From assembly GCA_944323145.1 (NCBI GenBank), contig CALURJ010000002.1, positions 1 to 64,000 of the forward strand: DNA of 64,000 nucleotides, read 5' to 3'. Under the pieces are notes generated by a model. It did no database searches and was not told the origin of the DNA. It was given only the letters and a program-made list of their open reading frames with translations. The position numbers and the translations under genes were made by a program. The DNA comes from Candidatus Gastranaerophilales bacterium (GTDB taxonomy: Bacteria; Cyanobacteriota; Vampirovibrionia; Gastranaerophilales; Gastranaerophilaceae). Below are positions 1 to 7,309 of this stretch, one piece after another (position 1 is the stretch's first letter; every line of letters starts with the position of its first letter).

Positions 1-197
1 CAGCGGTAAACGCCCGGTAGCTGTGTTCCAAGCGGATAAGTGCTGAAAGCATATAAGTACGAAGCCCACCGTAAGATAAGATCTCTCATGACACAAGTCA
101 GTAAGTCCCCGTGCAGATTACACGGTTGATAGGTCAGAGATGTAAGAATGGCAACATTTTCAGTCGACTGATACTAATAGGACGAGGGCTTTTCCTA
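1..197 (+). rRNA. rrl: 23S ribosomal RNA, 3' end (partial)
   Basis: The window opens inside the last domain of 23S rRNA. The closing segment ACTAATAGGACGAGGGCTT is the conserved 3'-terminal signature of bacterial large-subunit rRNA. The mature 3' end is estimated near 197 by comparison with the usual end just after GGGCTT; exact processing cannot be seen. The 5S gene follows after about 95 nt with no tRNA between them. Confidence 0.93.
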
Positions 198-293
198 GTG
201 AAATTTCTAAATTTCAATACTAGTTAATGTGATTGCGTTAGCTTATAATCCTTATGCAGCTTTCAGGGTACAGTAAATCCCATTTAAAAGATT

Positions 294-410
294 TGCTGGT
301 GACCAAGAGTGAGGAAAACACCCGTTCCCATCCCGAACACGGTAGTAAAGACTCATATCGGTGAAGATACTTGGCGGGCCACCGCCTGGGAAAATAGCTC
401 GTTGCCAGCG
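294..410 (+). rRNA. rrf: 5S ribosomal RNA
   Basis: About 117 nt. The terminal stem pairs GCTGG (295-299) with CCAGC (405-409). The internal CCCATCCCGAACACGG segment is the conserved loop B/C region of 5S rRNA. It lies just downstream of the 23S end in the standard rRNA operon order and is followed directly by a terminator. The ends may be off by a few bases. Confidence 0.93.
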
Positions 411-420
411 CCTAATTTAA

Positions 421-456
421 AAAAAGCCTTTAACAAAATGTTGAAGGCTTTTTTAT
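421..456 (+). terminator. Rho-independent terminator of the rRNA operon
   Basis: Hairpin AAGCCTT (424-430) / AAGGCTT (444-450), extended by AACA/TGTT-like pairing, followed by a T-rich run. It sits just after the 5S gene. Confidence 0.9.
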
Positions 457-472
457 TTTGCTTTTTTTGATA

Positions 473-478
473 TATAAT
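473..478 (+). promoter_or_regulatory. -10 box directly before an ATG (leaderless candidate)
   Basis: TATAAT at 473-478 lies exactly 6 nt before the ATG at 485, and there is no Shine-Dalgarno in between. No good -35 is visible at 16-18 bp. Transcription would start at or beside the start codon. Confidence 0.5.
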
Positions 479-484
479 TTTTTT

Positions 485-904
485 ATGAGGAAGTTTGAGA
501 GAAGAATTATAAGTTTTGGAATTACTTTTTTACTTATTGTAACCGGTATTTATTATTACGGATTGAACTATGTGCCAAAAGAGTTTTATGAAACTCAAGT
601 TATGCAGCCCGAGCAGAATGAAGCTTATTATGTTGAAAAATGGTGTTCTGGCGAATTCGGACGCAGGGAAGCTGTTTTGTGGGATTTGACAAGAGTTGAT
701 TGTTTAACAAAGGATTATGCAATAGAGTTTGATTTTGCAAAGAAGTGGGCTGAAAGTGTAGGACAGTCTTTGTATTATGCAAAAATGACTAATAAATTGC
801 CTGCTGTTGTAATAATTCTAACTAAGTGGTCAGATATGATTTACGTAAAAAGGATTGAGCGTTTAAATAACGGTATAAAAATATTTTTGATTAAAGCATT
901 TTAA
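485..904 (+). CDS. Small membrane-anchored protein, possible PD-(D/E)XK nuclease-like fold
   Basis: 139 residues from the ATG at 485. An upstream in-frame TTG at 458 would start inside the rRNA terminator T-run, so it is rejected. Residues 8-30 form one membrane segment. The rest carries a conserved-looking block: R70-V-D72, then E81-F-D-F-A-K86-K-W, then G-Q94-S-L-Y-Y. The D...ExxxxK...Q..Y spacing recalls PD-(D/E)XK nuclease-fold proteins. That is inference from motif spacing only, and the function is not established. There is no Shine-Dalgarno, and a TATAAT box lies 6 nt upstream. It stands alone between the rRNA terminator and a zinc-ribbon gene. Confidence 0.7.
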   Translation: MRKFERRIISFGITFLLIVTGIYYYGLNYVPKEFYETQVMQPEQNEAYYVEKWCSGEFGRREAVLWDLTRVDCLTKDYAIEFDFAKKWAESVGQSLYYAKMTNKLPAVVIILTKWSDMIYVKRIERLNNGIKIFLIKAF

Positions 905-940
905 AATTGACTATTTTGAAAAAATGATTATATCATTAGT

Positions 941-1324
941 ATGACTATATTGGAGTTATTCAAATTTAATAAGGTTTGTGAGCATACTAAGGTGCGTCCT
1001 GATGTTGATTATGCGTATTGTCCGGATTGCGGAGAATTAATAGAAAATCAATGGTATCTTATAAGATGTGCCTGCTGCGGGGTTAAACTGAAAGGCTTTT
1101 TAAAAAACGGCAAAATTATTCCCGAAAAACATTTTTGCCACAATTGCGGAGCAAGGGAGTATATTATTGAAAGAATAAACAAGATTAATTTTATTGATAT
1201 AAGTTATGCTGTTCTTGTAAAAGCGATTGTCAATCATAAATTTACAAGTTCTACGCAAAGCTGGGTAGAAACGGATTTCAGAACATCAAATTACAGACCG
1301 CGATTGCTGCAACAATCCCTATAA
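941..1324 (+). CDS. Small zinc-ribbon protein of unknown function
   Basis: 127 residues. Three Cys pairs are visible: CPDCGE near residue 27, CACCG near 43 and CHNCGA near 66, plus an early Cys-x-His. This implies a rubredoxin-like or double zinc-ribbon metal site. No enzymatic motif is seen. The ATG at 941 has no clear Shine-Dalgarno, and a TATCAT hexamer ends 4 nt before it. The last 47 nt overlap the 3' end of the convergent spmB gene. That is unusual, and the true end could be read through a region where spmB is the constrained frame. A second protein with a similar Cys-rich flavour lies at 22221, but the two are not obviously homologous. No function can be assigned. Confidence 0.65.
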   Translation: MTILELFKFNKVCEHTKVRPDVDYAYCPDCGELIENQWYLIRCACCGVKLKGFLKNGKIIPEKHFCHNCGAREYIIERINKINFIDISYAVLVKAIVNHKFTSSTQSWVETDFRTSNYRPRLLQQSL

Positions 1325-1811
1325 AATCAGCAAGAAGTCCGGCTATAAGTGCGTATCTAAGCTTAGAAATTCCTACGGCTCCAAAATATACCGCAAGAAC
1401 ATAAAAAGTTGTTTCACTTGAGCCGACCATTACAGCAGCTAATTTTGTTGCATAAGCATCCGGTCCGAGATTGTGAGCTATATCGGAAAATACCCCGAGT
1501 GCTGCAGAGCCTGACAGAGATCTTACTATCATAATCGGGATTGTGTCTGCAGGAACATTAAAATGACCAAGTATAGGAGAAAGTGCTTGACCTGTCATTT
1601 CTATAATGCCTGAGGCTCTTAACATCGAGATAGCTACAATTATAGCGACAAGATAGGGTATAATATTTACTGCAACATGAAATCCTTCTTTTGCTCCGTC
1701 AGTAAAAACTTCATAGAGGGGAACTTTTCTGAATAGTCCTATTGTCAGAATTAGAATAATTATAGCAGGAAGTGCCCAGAGGGATATTATATTCATCAAT
1801 GTTTGAAACAT
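1278..1811 (-). CDS. spmB: Spore maturation protein B-like membrane protein (nucleoside-recognition/Gate domain)
   Basis: 177 residues with several membrane segments. It shows the SpmB pattern: an early P-L-Y-E-V-F segment followed by a G-A-K-E-G-F stretch, then a MIVRSLSGSAALG block and GPDAYATKLAAVMVGSSETTFYVL. In Bacillus, SpmA and SpmB act in spore core dehydration. Homologues are common in non-sporulating bacteria, where the role is unknown, perhaps transport. The start overlaps the stop of spmA by one base (1811), so the pair is translationally coupled and spmA comes first. The convergent 941-1324 gene overlaps its 3' end. Family assignment is firm; the physiological role here is not. 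Confidence 0.9.
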   Translation of the reverse strand: MFQTLMNIISLWALPAIIILILTIGLFRKVPLYEVFTDGAKEGFHVAVNIIPYLVAIIVAISMLRASGIIEMTGQALSPILGHFNVPADTIPIMIVRSLSGSAALGVFSDIAHNLGPDAYATKLAAVMVGSSETTFYVLAVYFGAVGISKLRYALIAGLLADFIGIVAAIAVCNLMF

Positions 1812-2404
1812 TATTCATCCCCCTTTTGCGGTTTCCAGAATTTTTCAAAGATTTTTGCAAGAGTTATTGCACTTAAAAACGTAATTGATGTTACAAGAAG
1901 TGTTGGTGCAATAATTTCAGTCGGATTTTTATAGCCTATTCCGATTAACACAGCAATAACTGTTGCGGGGATTAGCTGAAATCCTGCCGTATTCATTGCA
2001 AGAAGCATACACATAGCATTTGAAGCTGATTTTTTGTCAACATTTATTTTTTGCAATTCTTTCATAGCTTTTATGCCTATAGGTGTTGCTGCATTTGCGA
2101 GTCCTAAAGCGTTTGCCGAAAAATTCATTGCAATATCGCCGACAGCAGGTGAATCTTCCGGGACTTCATTAAACAATTTTTTTGTTACAGGTTTAATTAT
2201 TCTGGCGATTATTGCAATAAGTCCTGACTTTTCTGCAATTTTCATCATCCCGAGCCAGAAGGCCATAATACCGATTAGCGAAAAAGCAACTTTAACAGAA
2301 AGTTCGGCTCCTGTCAGAATTGAATTTACGACTTCTTGAAGTCTGCCATTTATTGCACCGGCAATAATTGAAATTACTATTAGAAAATAAAAAATGTAAT
2401 TCAT
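1811..2404 (-). CDS. spmA: Spore maturation protein A-like membrane protein (nucleoside-recognition/Gate domain)
   Basis: 197 residues from the ATG at 2404, beginning MNYIFYFLIVISIIAGAING. Family features are the early WLGMMKIAEKSGL segment, then FPEVPEDSPA-like NEVPEDSPAVGDIAMNFSANALGLANAATPIG, and a MCMLLAMNTAGFQLIPATVIA segment. An upstream ATG at 2455 is rejected: the extra 17 residues are polar and unlike the family, and a TATAAT box (2416-2411 on the minus strand) lies 6 nt before 2404. There is no Shine-Dalgarno, so this is probably a leaderless mRNA. It forms an operon with spmB through a one-base overlap. Confidence 0.9.
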   Translation of the reverse strand: MNYIFYFLIVISIIAGAINGRLQEVVNSILTGAELSVKVAFSLIGIMAFWLGMMKIAEKSGLIAIIARIIKPVTKKLFNEVPEDSPAVGDIAMNFSANALGLANAATPIGIKAMKELQKINVDKKSASNAMCMLLAMNTAGFQLIPATVIAVLIGIGYKNPTEIIAPTLLVTSITFLSAITLAKIFEKFWKPQKGDE

Positions 2405-2410
2405 GTTTAG

Positions 2411-2416
2411 ATTATA
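2411..2416 (-). promoter_or_regulatory. -10 box 6 nt before the spmA start (leaderless candidate)
   Basis: On the minus strand TATAAT (2416-2411) is followed by CTAAAC and then the ATG at 2404. A weak TGTTTG lies 16 bp upstream as a possible -35. No ribosome binding site can fit. Confidence 0.55.
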
Positions 2417-2485
2417 ACATTCAGGAGATTTACAAACATTATATTGTGAATGCATCGTTACAAATTACAGCCGGTATTTTTACAT

Positions 2486-3175
2486 TTATAATCTTACAGG
2501 ATAATCGTCCGGAATTTTCCAACCGTTGCATTCAACTAATGCTGTGCAGGCAATACCAACGCTGAAGCCGGAACTTCCTGATTGACCATTTGAGCACAAG
2601 TCATACAATTTTGTTTTAGAATAACTGCAAAAGCTAAAATCTTGTACGTAGTCCATTGTTCCGGTTACAAGATACTTTTGATTATCATGTACAATCAGAT
2701 TAAGAGGAAAAACATTTTTTCCATATATATATTTATTTTTTCCATTGTCAAGATAAACAATGAATAAACCTCTTCTCTGTCCCTGAGTTAGCGTTGGTGC
2801 TCCGTTATAGCTTAATCCAATCCCATTTTTAAGTATGTACTTATTTGTAAAACTTTTTTTAGCTCCTGTAGAGCCGTACACTGAATTGTTGCAAATATCT
2901 TTTGGATCGTCTATATTTTTTTCTTCACAGACAATTCCTATATCCATATAAGGCTGTATATATTGCGCAAATGTTGTTTTTTGACCGTTTGTTATACCCC
3001 AAATGTCAGGGGTTCCATTATCCACAGCCGATAATATAATAGCCTGATTTATTATGCTGACAGCTTGTTTTAATTTGTTTTCAACAACAGATTTTTTATA
3101 ATTTGCAACAAGCGTCGGTATAGTCATTGCCGCAACAACCCCAATAATTCCGAGTGTAATTAAGACCTCAGCCAA
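2486..3175 (-). CDS. Type IV prepilin-like protein with class III signal (locus 1 of 4), out of frame with its own start
   Basis: The readable part begins in the prepilin motif. Upstream codons continue it as KKCA/FTLAEVLITLGIIGVVAAMT: peptidase site after Ala, Glu at +5 and a 20-residue hydrophobic helix. The roughly 200-residue C-domain has several Cys. TTG at 3175 is only an ORF-track start, because it cuts the motif. The likely gene start is the ATG at 3382, which has AAGGAG 8 nt upstream and a TTGACA/AATAAT promoter. From there translation reads MLQNKKLRIAPPPKE and stops, because the C run at 3345-3354 is ten long. With eleven C it would read on to an LLKRTY segment shared with locus 3, but a run of seven A at 3188-3194 still displaces the frame by one. 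So it is phase-off, frameshifted, or mis-assembled in the runs. The product would be exported and polymerised or anchored by a type IV pilin or type II pseudopilin system. Confidence 0.8.
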   Translation of the reverse strand: MAEVLITLGIIGVVAAMTIPTLVANYKKSVVENKLKQAVSIINQAIILSAVDNGTPDIWGITNGQKTTFAQYIQPYMDIGIVCEEKNIDDPKDICNNSVYGSTGAKKSFTNKYILKNGIGLSYNGAPTLTQGQRRGLFIVYLDNGKNKYIYGKNVFPLNLIVHDNQKYLVTGTMDYVQDFSFCSYSKTKLYDLCSNGQSGSSGFSVGIACTALVECNGWKIPDDYPVRL

Positions 3176-3344
3176 GGTAAAGGCACATTTTTTTAGACGA
3201 TAAGACGTTAGGACGATAAGTGCGCTTCAATAAATTACACTTCCCTAATAAGGGATGGGATTTATTTTTACGCGGGCTCTGCGCACAGATAATGGCTTGC
3301 CTTCCTGCCTTCTTACCCTCTTGCCTTTTGTTTGTCACTCTTTC

Positions 3345-3354
3345 GGGGGGGGGG
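3345..3354 (-). repeat. C10 homopolymer in the leader of prepilin locus 1
   Basis: Ten G on the plus strand, so ten C on the coding strand, starting at nucleotide 29 of the reading frame from the ATG at 3382. The core GC10GA follows GAATT. At loci 2 and 4 the same GAATT is followed by TCG10C, its exact reverse complement. Confidence 0.9.
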
Positions 3355-3415
3355 CAATTCTCAGCTTCTTATTCTGTAACATAATAAGAACTCCTTTTCC
3401 CTATACAACATGATT

Positions 3416-3444
3416 ATTATTTACGATTTTAGAGCATTTGTCAA
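3416..3444 (-). promoter_or_regulatory. Sigma70-type promoter of prepilin locus 1
   Basis: On the minus strand TTGACA (3444-3439), a 17-bp spacer, then AATAAT (3421-3416). The AAGGAG at 3396-3391 and ATG at 3382 follow. This supports a gene start at 3382 rather than inside the prepilin motif. Confidence 0.65.
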
Positions 3445-3460
3445 GGATATTTTGCTAATA

Positions 3461-4054
3461 TTAATGCCTGTGATGGTGATGGTGGTGATGATGCGGCGGC
3501 GGAGGCGGCGGAATTATATAAGGATACAGCGGAACAGCAGGTGCAACAATAACGGGTTCCTCAAATTGAGCATCATAATCATCCATAATACTATTATATT
3601 CTTCAAAATTTATAGTATTAGGATTGGAGTCATCCTGATTGTAAATCTGTGAAACTGTTCTGTATCTGTGTTGCCACTGGTAAACCATTGCTGCGGTTGC
3701 ACGTATAGGTTTAAATGCATTCCAGTTTATTATTTCGGTATTAACAACTTCATTTTCTGAAAGTATACCGTTTTCATTTTTATCAATTTCTGCAAATCTC
3801 TCTTCTCTTGATTTGCTTACCTGAACATTTCTGGCATCACCGTATTTGAAGCAAGAAGGAACTTTTACCCTGTTAGAAACCTGAATATAGGTATTATAAG
3901 GATAAATAGGGTACTGAGCGTCTGCTTCTGCCGACGGAGTCATTGCAGCAAGTGCTATTGCTGCCGCACCGGCTGTATTTTTCAGTTTCTTTTTTACAGA
4001 ATTTTCCCCTGTAAAAACAGGTTTTGTCTGATGATTGATTGGTGAAATTCTCAT
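3461..4054 (-). CDS. Secreted or surface EF-hand protein with a polyproline-polyhistidine tail
   Basis: 197 residues from the ATG at 4054, which has AAGGGG well placed upstream; an upstream ATG at 4096 has no ribosome site. The N-terminus MRISPINHQTKPVFTG carries an F-x-G tag found on several unrelated genes here. A hydrophobic stretch follows (AGAAAIALAAMTPSAEADA), likely a signal peptide or anchor. EF-hand loop 1 is DKNENGILSENE, a canonical calcium-loop pattern. A second loop, DDSNPNTINFEE, is degenerate because Asn replaces the central Gly. The C-terminus is six Pro followed by eight His, Arg and His. It probably binds calcium and transition metal, which is inference. It stands alone with no obvious operon partner. 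Not a cloning artefact, since the gene is in ordinary chromosomal context. Confidence 0.85.
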   Translation of the reverse strand: MRISPINHQTKPVFTGENSVKKKLKNTAGAAAIALAAMTPSAEADAQYPIYPYNTYIQVSNRVKVPSCFKYGDARNVQVSKSREERFAEIDKNENGILSENEVVNTEIINWNAFKPIRATAAMVYQWQHRYRTVSQIYNQDDSNPNTINFEEYNSIMDDYDAQFEEPVIVAPAVPLYPYIIPPPPPPHHHHHHHHRH

Positions 4055-4136
4055 ATAATACCCCTTAAATTTAGACCTTATATTTATAATATTCAATAAA
4101 GATTTTTTGTGTTTATTCTTTACGAAAAATTTACAA

Positions 4137-4168
4137 TAAAAAGTACCGGCATAAGGCCGGTACTTTTA
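4137..4168 (-). terminator. Terminator of the acyl-CoA synthetase gene
   Basis: Strong hairpin AAGTACCGGC / GCCGGTACTT with loop ATAAG. It is flanked by A/T runs on both sides, so it could act for either strand. Confidence 0.85.
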
Positions 4169-4185
4169 TATGTATTTAAATTAAA

Positions 4186-6348
4186 TTAGTGGCAAAGTGA
4201 GCATTGACCTGAACAAGACATGTTCAAAGCTTCTTTAGCTTCTTCCATTCTTACTTTAATACGGCCGTCAACTGCAATACCTTCACCTGTTGATTCAGAA
4301 ATTAACAGCGGGTTGATATCTAATTCATCAATGAATTTGAAATCGCTTACCAGTTGTGATAATCTCAACAAGGTTTCCTGAATTTGGGCGATTTGTGCAG
4401 GTTTTGTACCTCTTGCACCTTCTAACAATTTGTATGCCTTAACTGATTTAATCATATCCATAGCATCAACATCTGTTAAAGGAGCAATTCTGAATGTTAC
4501 GTCTTTCATAACTTCAACGAATACACCGCCAAGACCGAACATCATCATAGGACCGTATTGAGGATCTGTTGCAATACCGCAAACCATTTCACGGCTGCCT
4601 TTTACCATTTCCTGAATGATTACACCTTCAAGACCATCTAACAAGCCTTTTGCTTCAAGTCTTTCAAGCAGTCCTTTGTATTCTTTTCTTAATTGTTCTT
4701 CTGATTTGATGTTAACAACAACACCGCCTACATCAGTTTTATGTGATGTAGTTTTTGAAGTCATTTTCATTACGACAGGGTAGCCGATTGAATTACCGAG
4801 TTCTACAACTTCTTCTTCATTTGTTGCAAGACCGTATTTGCAAGCTCTGATTCCATATGCCTGAAGTACGTCGATTGATTCAAGAGTAGTTAATTGTGCA
4901 CGATCTTCTGATAATGCGTTTTTAATAATTTTTTCTACTTTATCTCTGTCAACATCGTAGCATGGAATTTTACCTTCCGGTCTTTCCATCCATAATCTTT
5001 GCTGGTTCAATCTGTTCAAACCGTCAGCAGCTTGTTCTGCGTACATAAAGAACGGCATATTAACGTTCATATCTGACAATTTAGAGAAGAATTCGTTTGT
5101 TGTCATAAATACGCCAACAACAGGTTTTTCTGGATGTTGAGCCTTGATTTCCATCAATGCTTGAGCAACATCAATATCTTTCAAGCCTAAGAACGGAAGA
5201 TAGATTGTAATAATCATATCAACGTTTTCATCGGCAATCACTGTTTCAAGAGTTTGTTTGTAGTGTTCGATAGGTGCTGATGCAATCATATCTATCGGGT
5301 TTTTAACAGATGCAGCTGCAGGTAAGAAGCTTCTCAATTTTTCTTTTGTAGCATCTGAGATTTTAGCCATCTGCATACCGTATTCACAAACAGCATCTGT
5401 AGCCATGATACCGGGGCCGCCTGAGTTTGTAATAATTGCTACTCTGTCGCCTTTTGGTATCGGGCTGTTAGCAAATACTTTAGCTGTTTCAAAAAGGTTC
5501 TGCAAAGAAAATTCTCTGATAACACCAGATTGATGAAGCAATGCTGCAGCAGCTTTATCAGCACCTGCTAAGGAACCTGTGTGAGAAGATGCAGCGGATG
5601 CACCTGCTGCTGAACGTCCTGCTTTTAATGCTAAAATTGGTTTCTTTTTAGTAATTCTTGATGCTAATTTTCTGAAATTAGCAGGATTTTGAATTGATTC
5701 CATGTAAAGCAATATTTGCTGAACATCGTCATCATTTTCCCAATATTCAATAGCTGTTTCAGCGTTAACATCAGCCTGGTTACCTATTGAAATGAATTGT
5801 GCAAAACCAAGATTTAAGTCTTTTAAGATATTTAAAATACCGCCGCCTAAAGCTCCTGATTGAGAAACAAAACCGATGTTTCCGCGTTCAGGTAAAGATT
5901 CTGCAAAACATCCGTCCATTCTGATTTCGGGGTTAGTGTTTACAACGCCTAAGCAGTTTGGACCAACGCATCTCATACCGTATTCTTTAACTTTTTCAAC
6001 TAATTGTTTTTCAAGTTCTGCGCCTTCTTTGCCGGTTTCTTTGAAGCCAGCAGTAATTATACATAAACCTTTAATGCCTTTTTCGTGGCACTGGTCAATT
6101 GTTGATAATACAAATTTAGCGTTAACAACAATAATTGCAAGGTCAACTTCTCCGGGAACTTCCAAAACAGAAGTGTAAGCTTGAAGTCCTTCAATTATAC
6201 CGCCTTTCGGGTTTACAGGATAAATTTTTCCGTTGAATTTGTATTCCTGTAATCTTTTCATGATATCTGAACCAATGGTGTGTTCTTTTGTTGACGCACC
6301 GATAACCGCTATTGATTTCGGTTTCATGATTTTGTCTAAAATGTTCAT
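4186..6348 (-). CDS. Acetate/acyl-CoA ligase (ADP-forming), alpha-beta fusion
   Basis: 720 residues. The family makes ATP from ADP, Pi and an acyl-CoA, releasing the free acid, which is typical of fermenters. The CoA-binding domain is N-terminal (PKSIAVIGASTKEHTIG) and is followed by the succinyl-CoA-synthetase-like ligase domain (VGPNCLGVVNT, GFVSQSGALGGGIL). The ASSHTGSLAGAD block holds the phosphorylated His. A C-terminal ATP-grasp domain (about residues 480-705) contains the GYPVVMKMTS and GGVFVEVMKD segments. Order and length match fused ACD enzymes. The ATG at 6348 has AAGGA upstream. The last residues, CSGQCSLCH, are Cys-rich, an uncommon tail that could bind metal. Substrate range cannot be read from sequence. 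It is a single-gene unit with its own terminator. Confidence 0.93.
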   Translation of the reverse strand: MNILDKIMKPKSIAVIGASTKEHTIGSDIMKRLQEYKFNGKIYPVNPKGGIIEGLQAYTSVLEVPGEVDLAIIVVNAKFVLSTIDQCHEKGIKGLCIITAGFKETGKEGAELEKQLVEKVKEYGMRCVGPNCLGVVNTNPEIRMDGCFAESLPERGNIGFVSQSGALGGGILNILKDLNLGFAQFISIGNQADVNAETAIEYWENDDDVQQILLYMESIQNPANFRKLASRITKKKPILALKAGRSAAGASAASSHTGSLAGADKAAAALLHQSGVIREFSLQNLFETAKVFANSPIPKGDRVAIITNSGGPGIMATDAVCEYGMQMAKISDATKEKLRSFLPAAASVKNPIDMIASAPIEHYKQTLETVIADENVDMIITIYLPFLGLKDIDVAQALMEIKAQHPEKPVVGVFMTTNEFFSKLSDMNVNMPFFMYAEQAADGLNRLNQQRLWMERPEGKIPCYDVDRDKVEKIIKNALSEDRAQLTTLESIDVLQAYGIRACKYGLATNEEEVVELGNSIGYPVVMKMTSKTTSHKTDVGGVVVNIKSEEQLRKEYKGLLERLEAKGLLDGLEGVIIQEMVKGSREMVCGIATDPQYGPMMMFGLGGVFVEVMKDVTFRIAPLTDVDAMDMIKSVKAYKLLEGARGTKPAQIAQIQETLLRLSQLVSDFKFIDELDINPLLISESTGEGIAVDGRIKVRMEEAKEALNMSCSGQCSLCH

Positions 6349-6400
6349 GTTTCGTCCTTTCTTTCTTATTTAGTTATTAGTTAATTTATTAAAAAGTAGT

Positions 6401-7015
6401 TTAATATCCTGCCGGAATCCACTCTCTCACTCGGAATTTAGCTCCCAAATCTTTTGAGATTTTTTCGCATTTTTCAAGGTCAAGGTGTTTTCCTTTATAG
6501 CCTTCTACAACGCTTGCAACAACAGATATTCCTTCACCAGAACAGGCCTTAATAAATTTTTTCATCTCGTCGTAAGCCTCATCAAATTTTGGTTGTGAAA
6601 GCTCATTATACTCTTCTTTTGTTGAACCGTTTAAGCTTACCGAGAATTCATCAACAAGGCCTTTTAATTCCGGCACAACATTTCTTTTATAAACAAAATT
6701 TGCATGTCCGTTTGTGTTTACACGAATTTTTGTATCGGGGTATTTTTCCTTGATATATTTAGCGACTTCTTTTAAAATATCAAGCTTCATCATAGGTTCC
6801 CCGTAGCCGCAGAAGATAATTTCTTTTGTCGTCTCAAAAGTTTCAAATTGTTTTATTACATCAGCGGCTGTGGAATTTTCATTGTCAAGCCAGAGTTCCT
6901 GCCCCTTTACATCACTTTTATCTTTTCTAAGGCAAAAGATACAGTCATTTGTACATCTGTTAGTAAGGTTAATATATATTTTTCCGTCGAGTAAATATAC
7001 TAAAGTGTTTGACAT
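6401..7015 (-). CDS. TatD family-associated radical SAM protein
   Basis: 204 residues from the ATG at 7015, with AAAGG 8 nt upstream. An upstream ATG at 7072 would add 19 residues outside the family consensus. The radical SAM cluster motif is CTNDCIFC (C-x3-C-x2-C) near residue 18, after YLLDGKIYINLTNR. GYGEPMM is the SAM-binding GGE-like segment, and VNTNGHA follows. The short length and the C-terminus REWIPAGY fit the small radical SAM family usually encoded beside TatD nucleases. No tatD gene is adjacent here. The reaction is unknown. It runs away from prepilin locus 2, whose promoter lies in the intergenic region. Confidence 0.82.
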   Translation of the reverse strand: MSNTLVYLLDGKIYINLTNRCTNDCIFCLRKDKSDVKGQELWLDNENSTAADVIKQFETFETTKEIIFCGYGEPMMKLDILKEVAKYIKEKYPDTKIRVNTNGHANFVYKRNVVPELKGLVDEFSVSLNGSTKEEYNELSQPKFDEAYDEMKKFIKACSGEGISVVASVVEGYKGKHLDLEKCEKISKDLGAKFRVREWIPAGY

Positions 7016-7073
7016 GACAAGCCTTTCGATAACTAAATTATCGCATGGGCAAAATTTTTTTACAAGCATCATA

Positions 7074-7102
7074 TTGAAATGTTACTATTATAATGTTATA
7101 CT
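7074..7102 (+). promoter_or_regulatory. Sigma70-type promoter of prepilin locus 2
   Basis: TTGAAA (7074-7079), a 17-bp spacer and TATACT (7097-7102). ATACTTTTCATAAAAGTAT is a perfect dyad just at and after the -10. AAGGAG and ATG at 7146 follow. Confidence 0.75.
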
Positions 7103-7175
7103 TTTCATAAAAGTATCAAAAAATGGACAGAGAAGGAGTGATAAGATGGTATTTTTGCGAATTCAGAGGAATTTC

Positions 7176-7185
7176 GGGGGGGGGG
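7176..7185 (+). repeat. G10 homopolymer in the leader of prepilin locus 2
   Basis: Ten G beginning at codon 11 of the frame opened by the ATG at 7146. At G10 that frame gives MVFLRIQRNFGGGALKAF and stops. With one more G the frame is open through a 57-residue leader into the prepilin motif. Confidence 0.92.
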
Positions 7186-7309
7186 CACTCAAGGCTTTTT
7201 AAGTTTTTTCGGAGCAAATAATTTTTTTACAAAAGTACTAATATTTACTATTTATGAAAATAAAAAAATTTGTAATAACTGTTATATATCACATCTAAAA
7301 TATAAAGCA

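Noticed and set aside
200..293. A tRNA in the 23S-5S spacer
   Set aside because: No cloverleaf or T-loop consensus is present in these bases. No tRNA was recognised elsewhere in the window either.
3461..3500. Polyhistidine run as vector or tag contamination
   Set aside because: The codons sit at the end of an intact chromosomal gene with native flanks and no cloning sites.
3410..3652. Plus-strand ORF rich in Met and Arg
   Set aside because: It is the shadow of the CAT/CAC histidine run of the EF-hand gene on the other strand.
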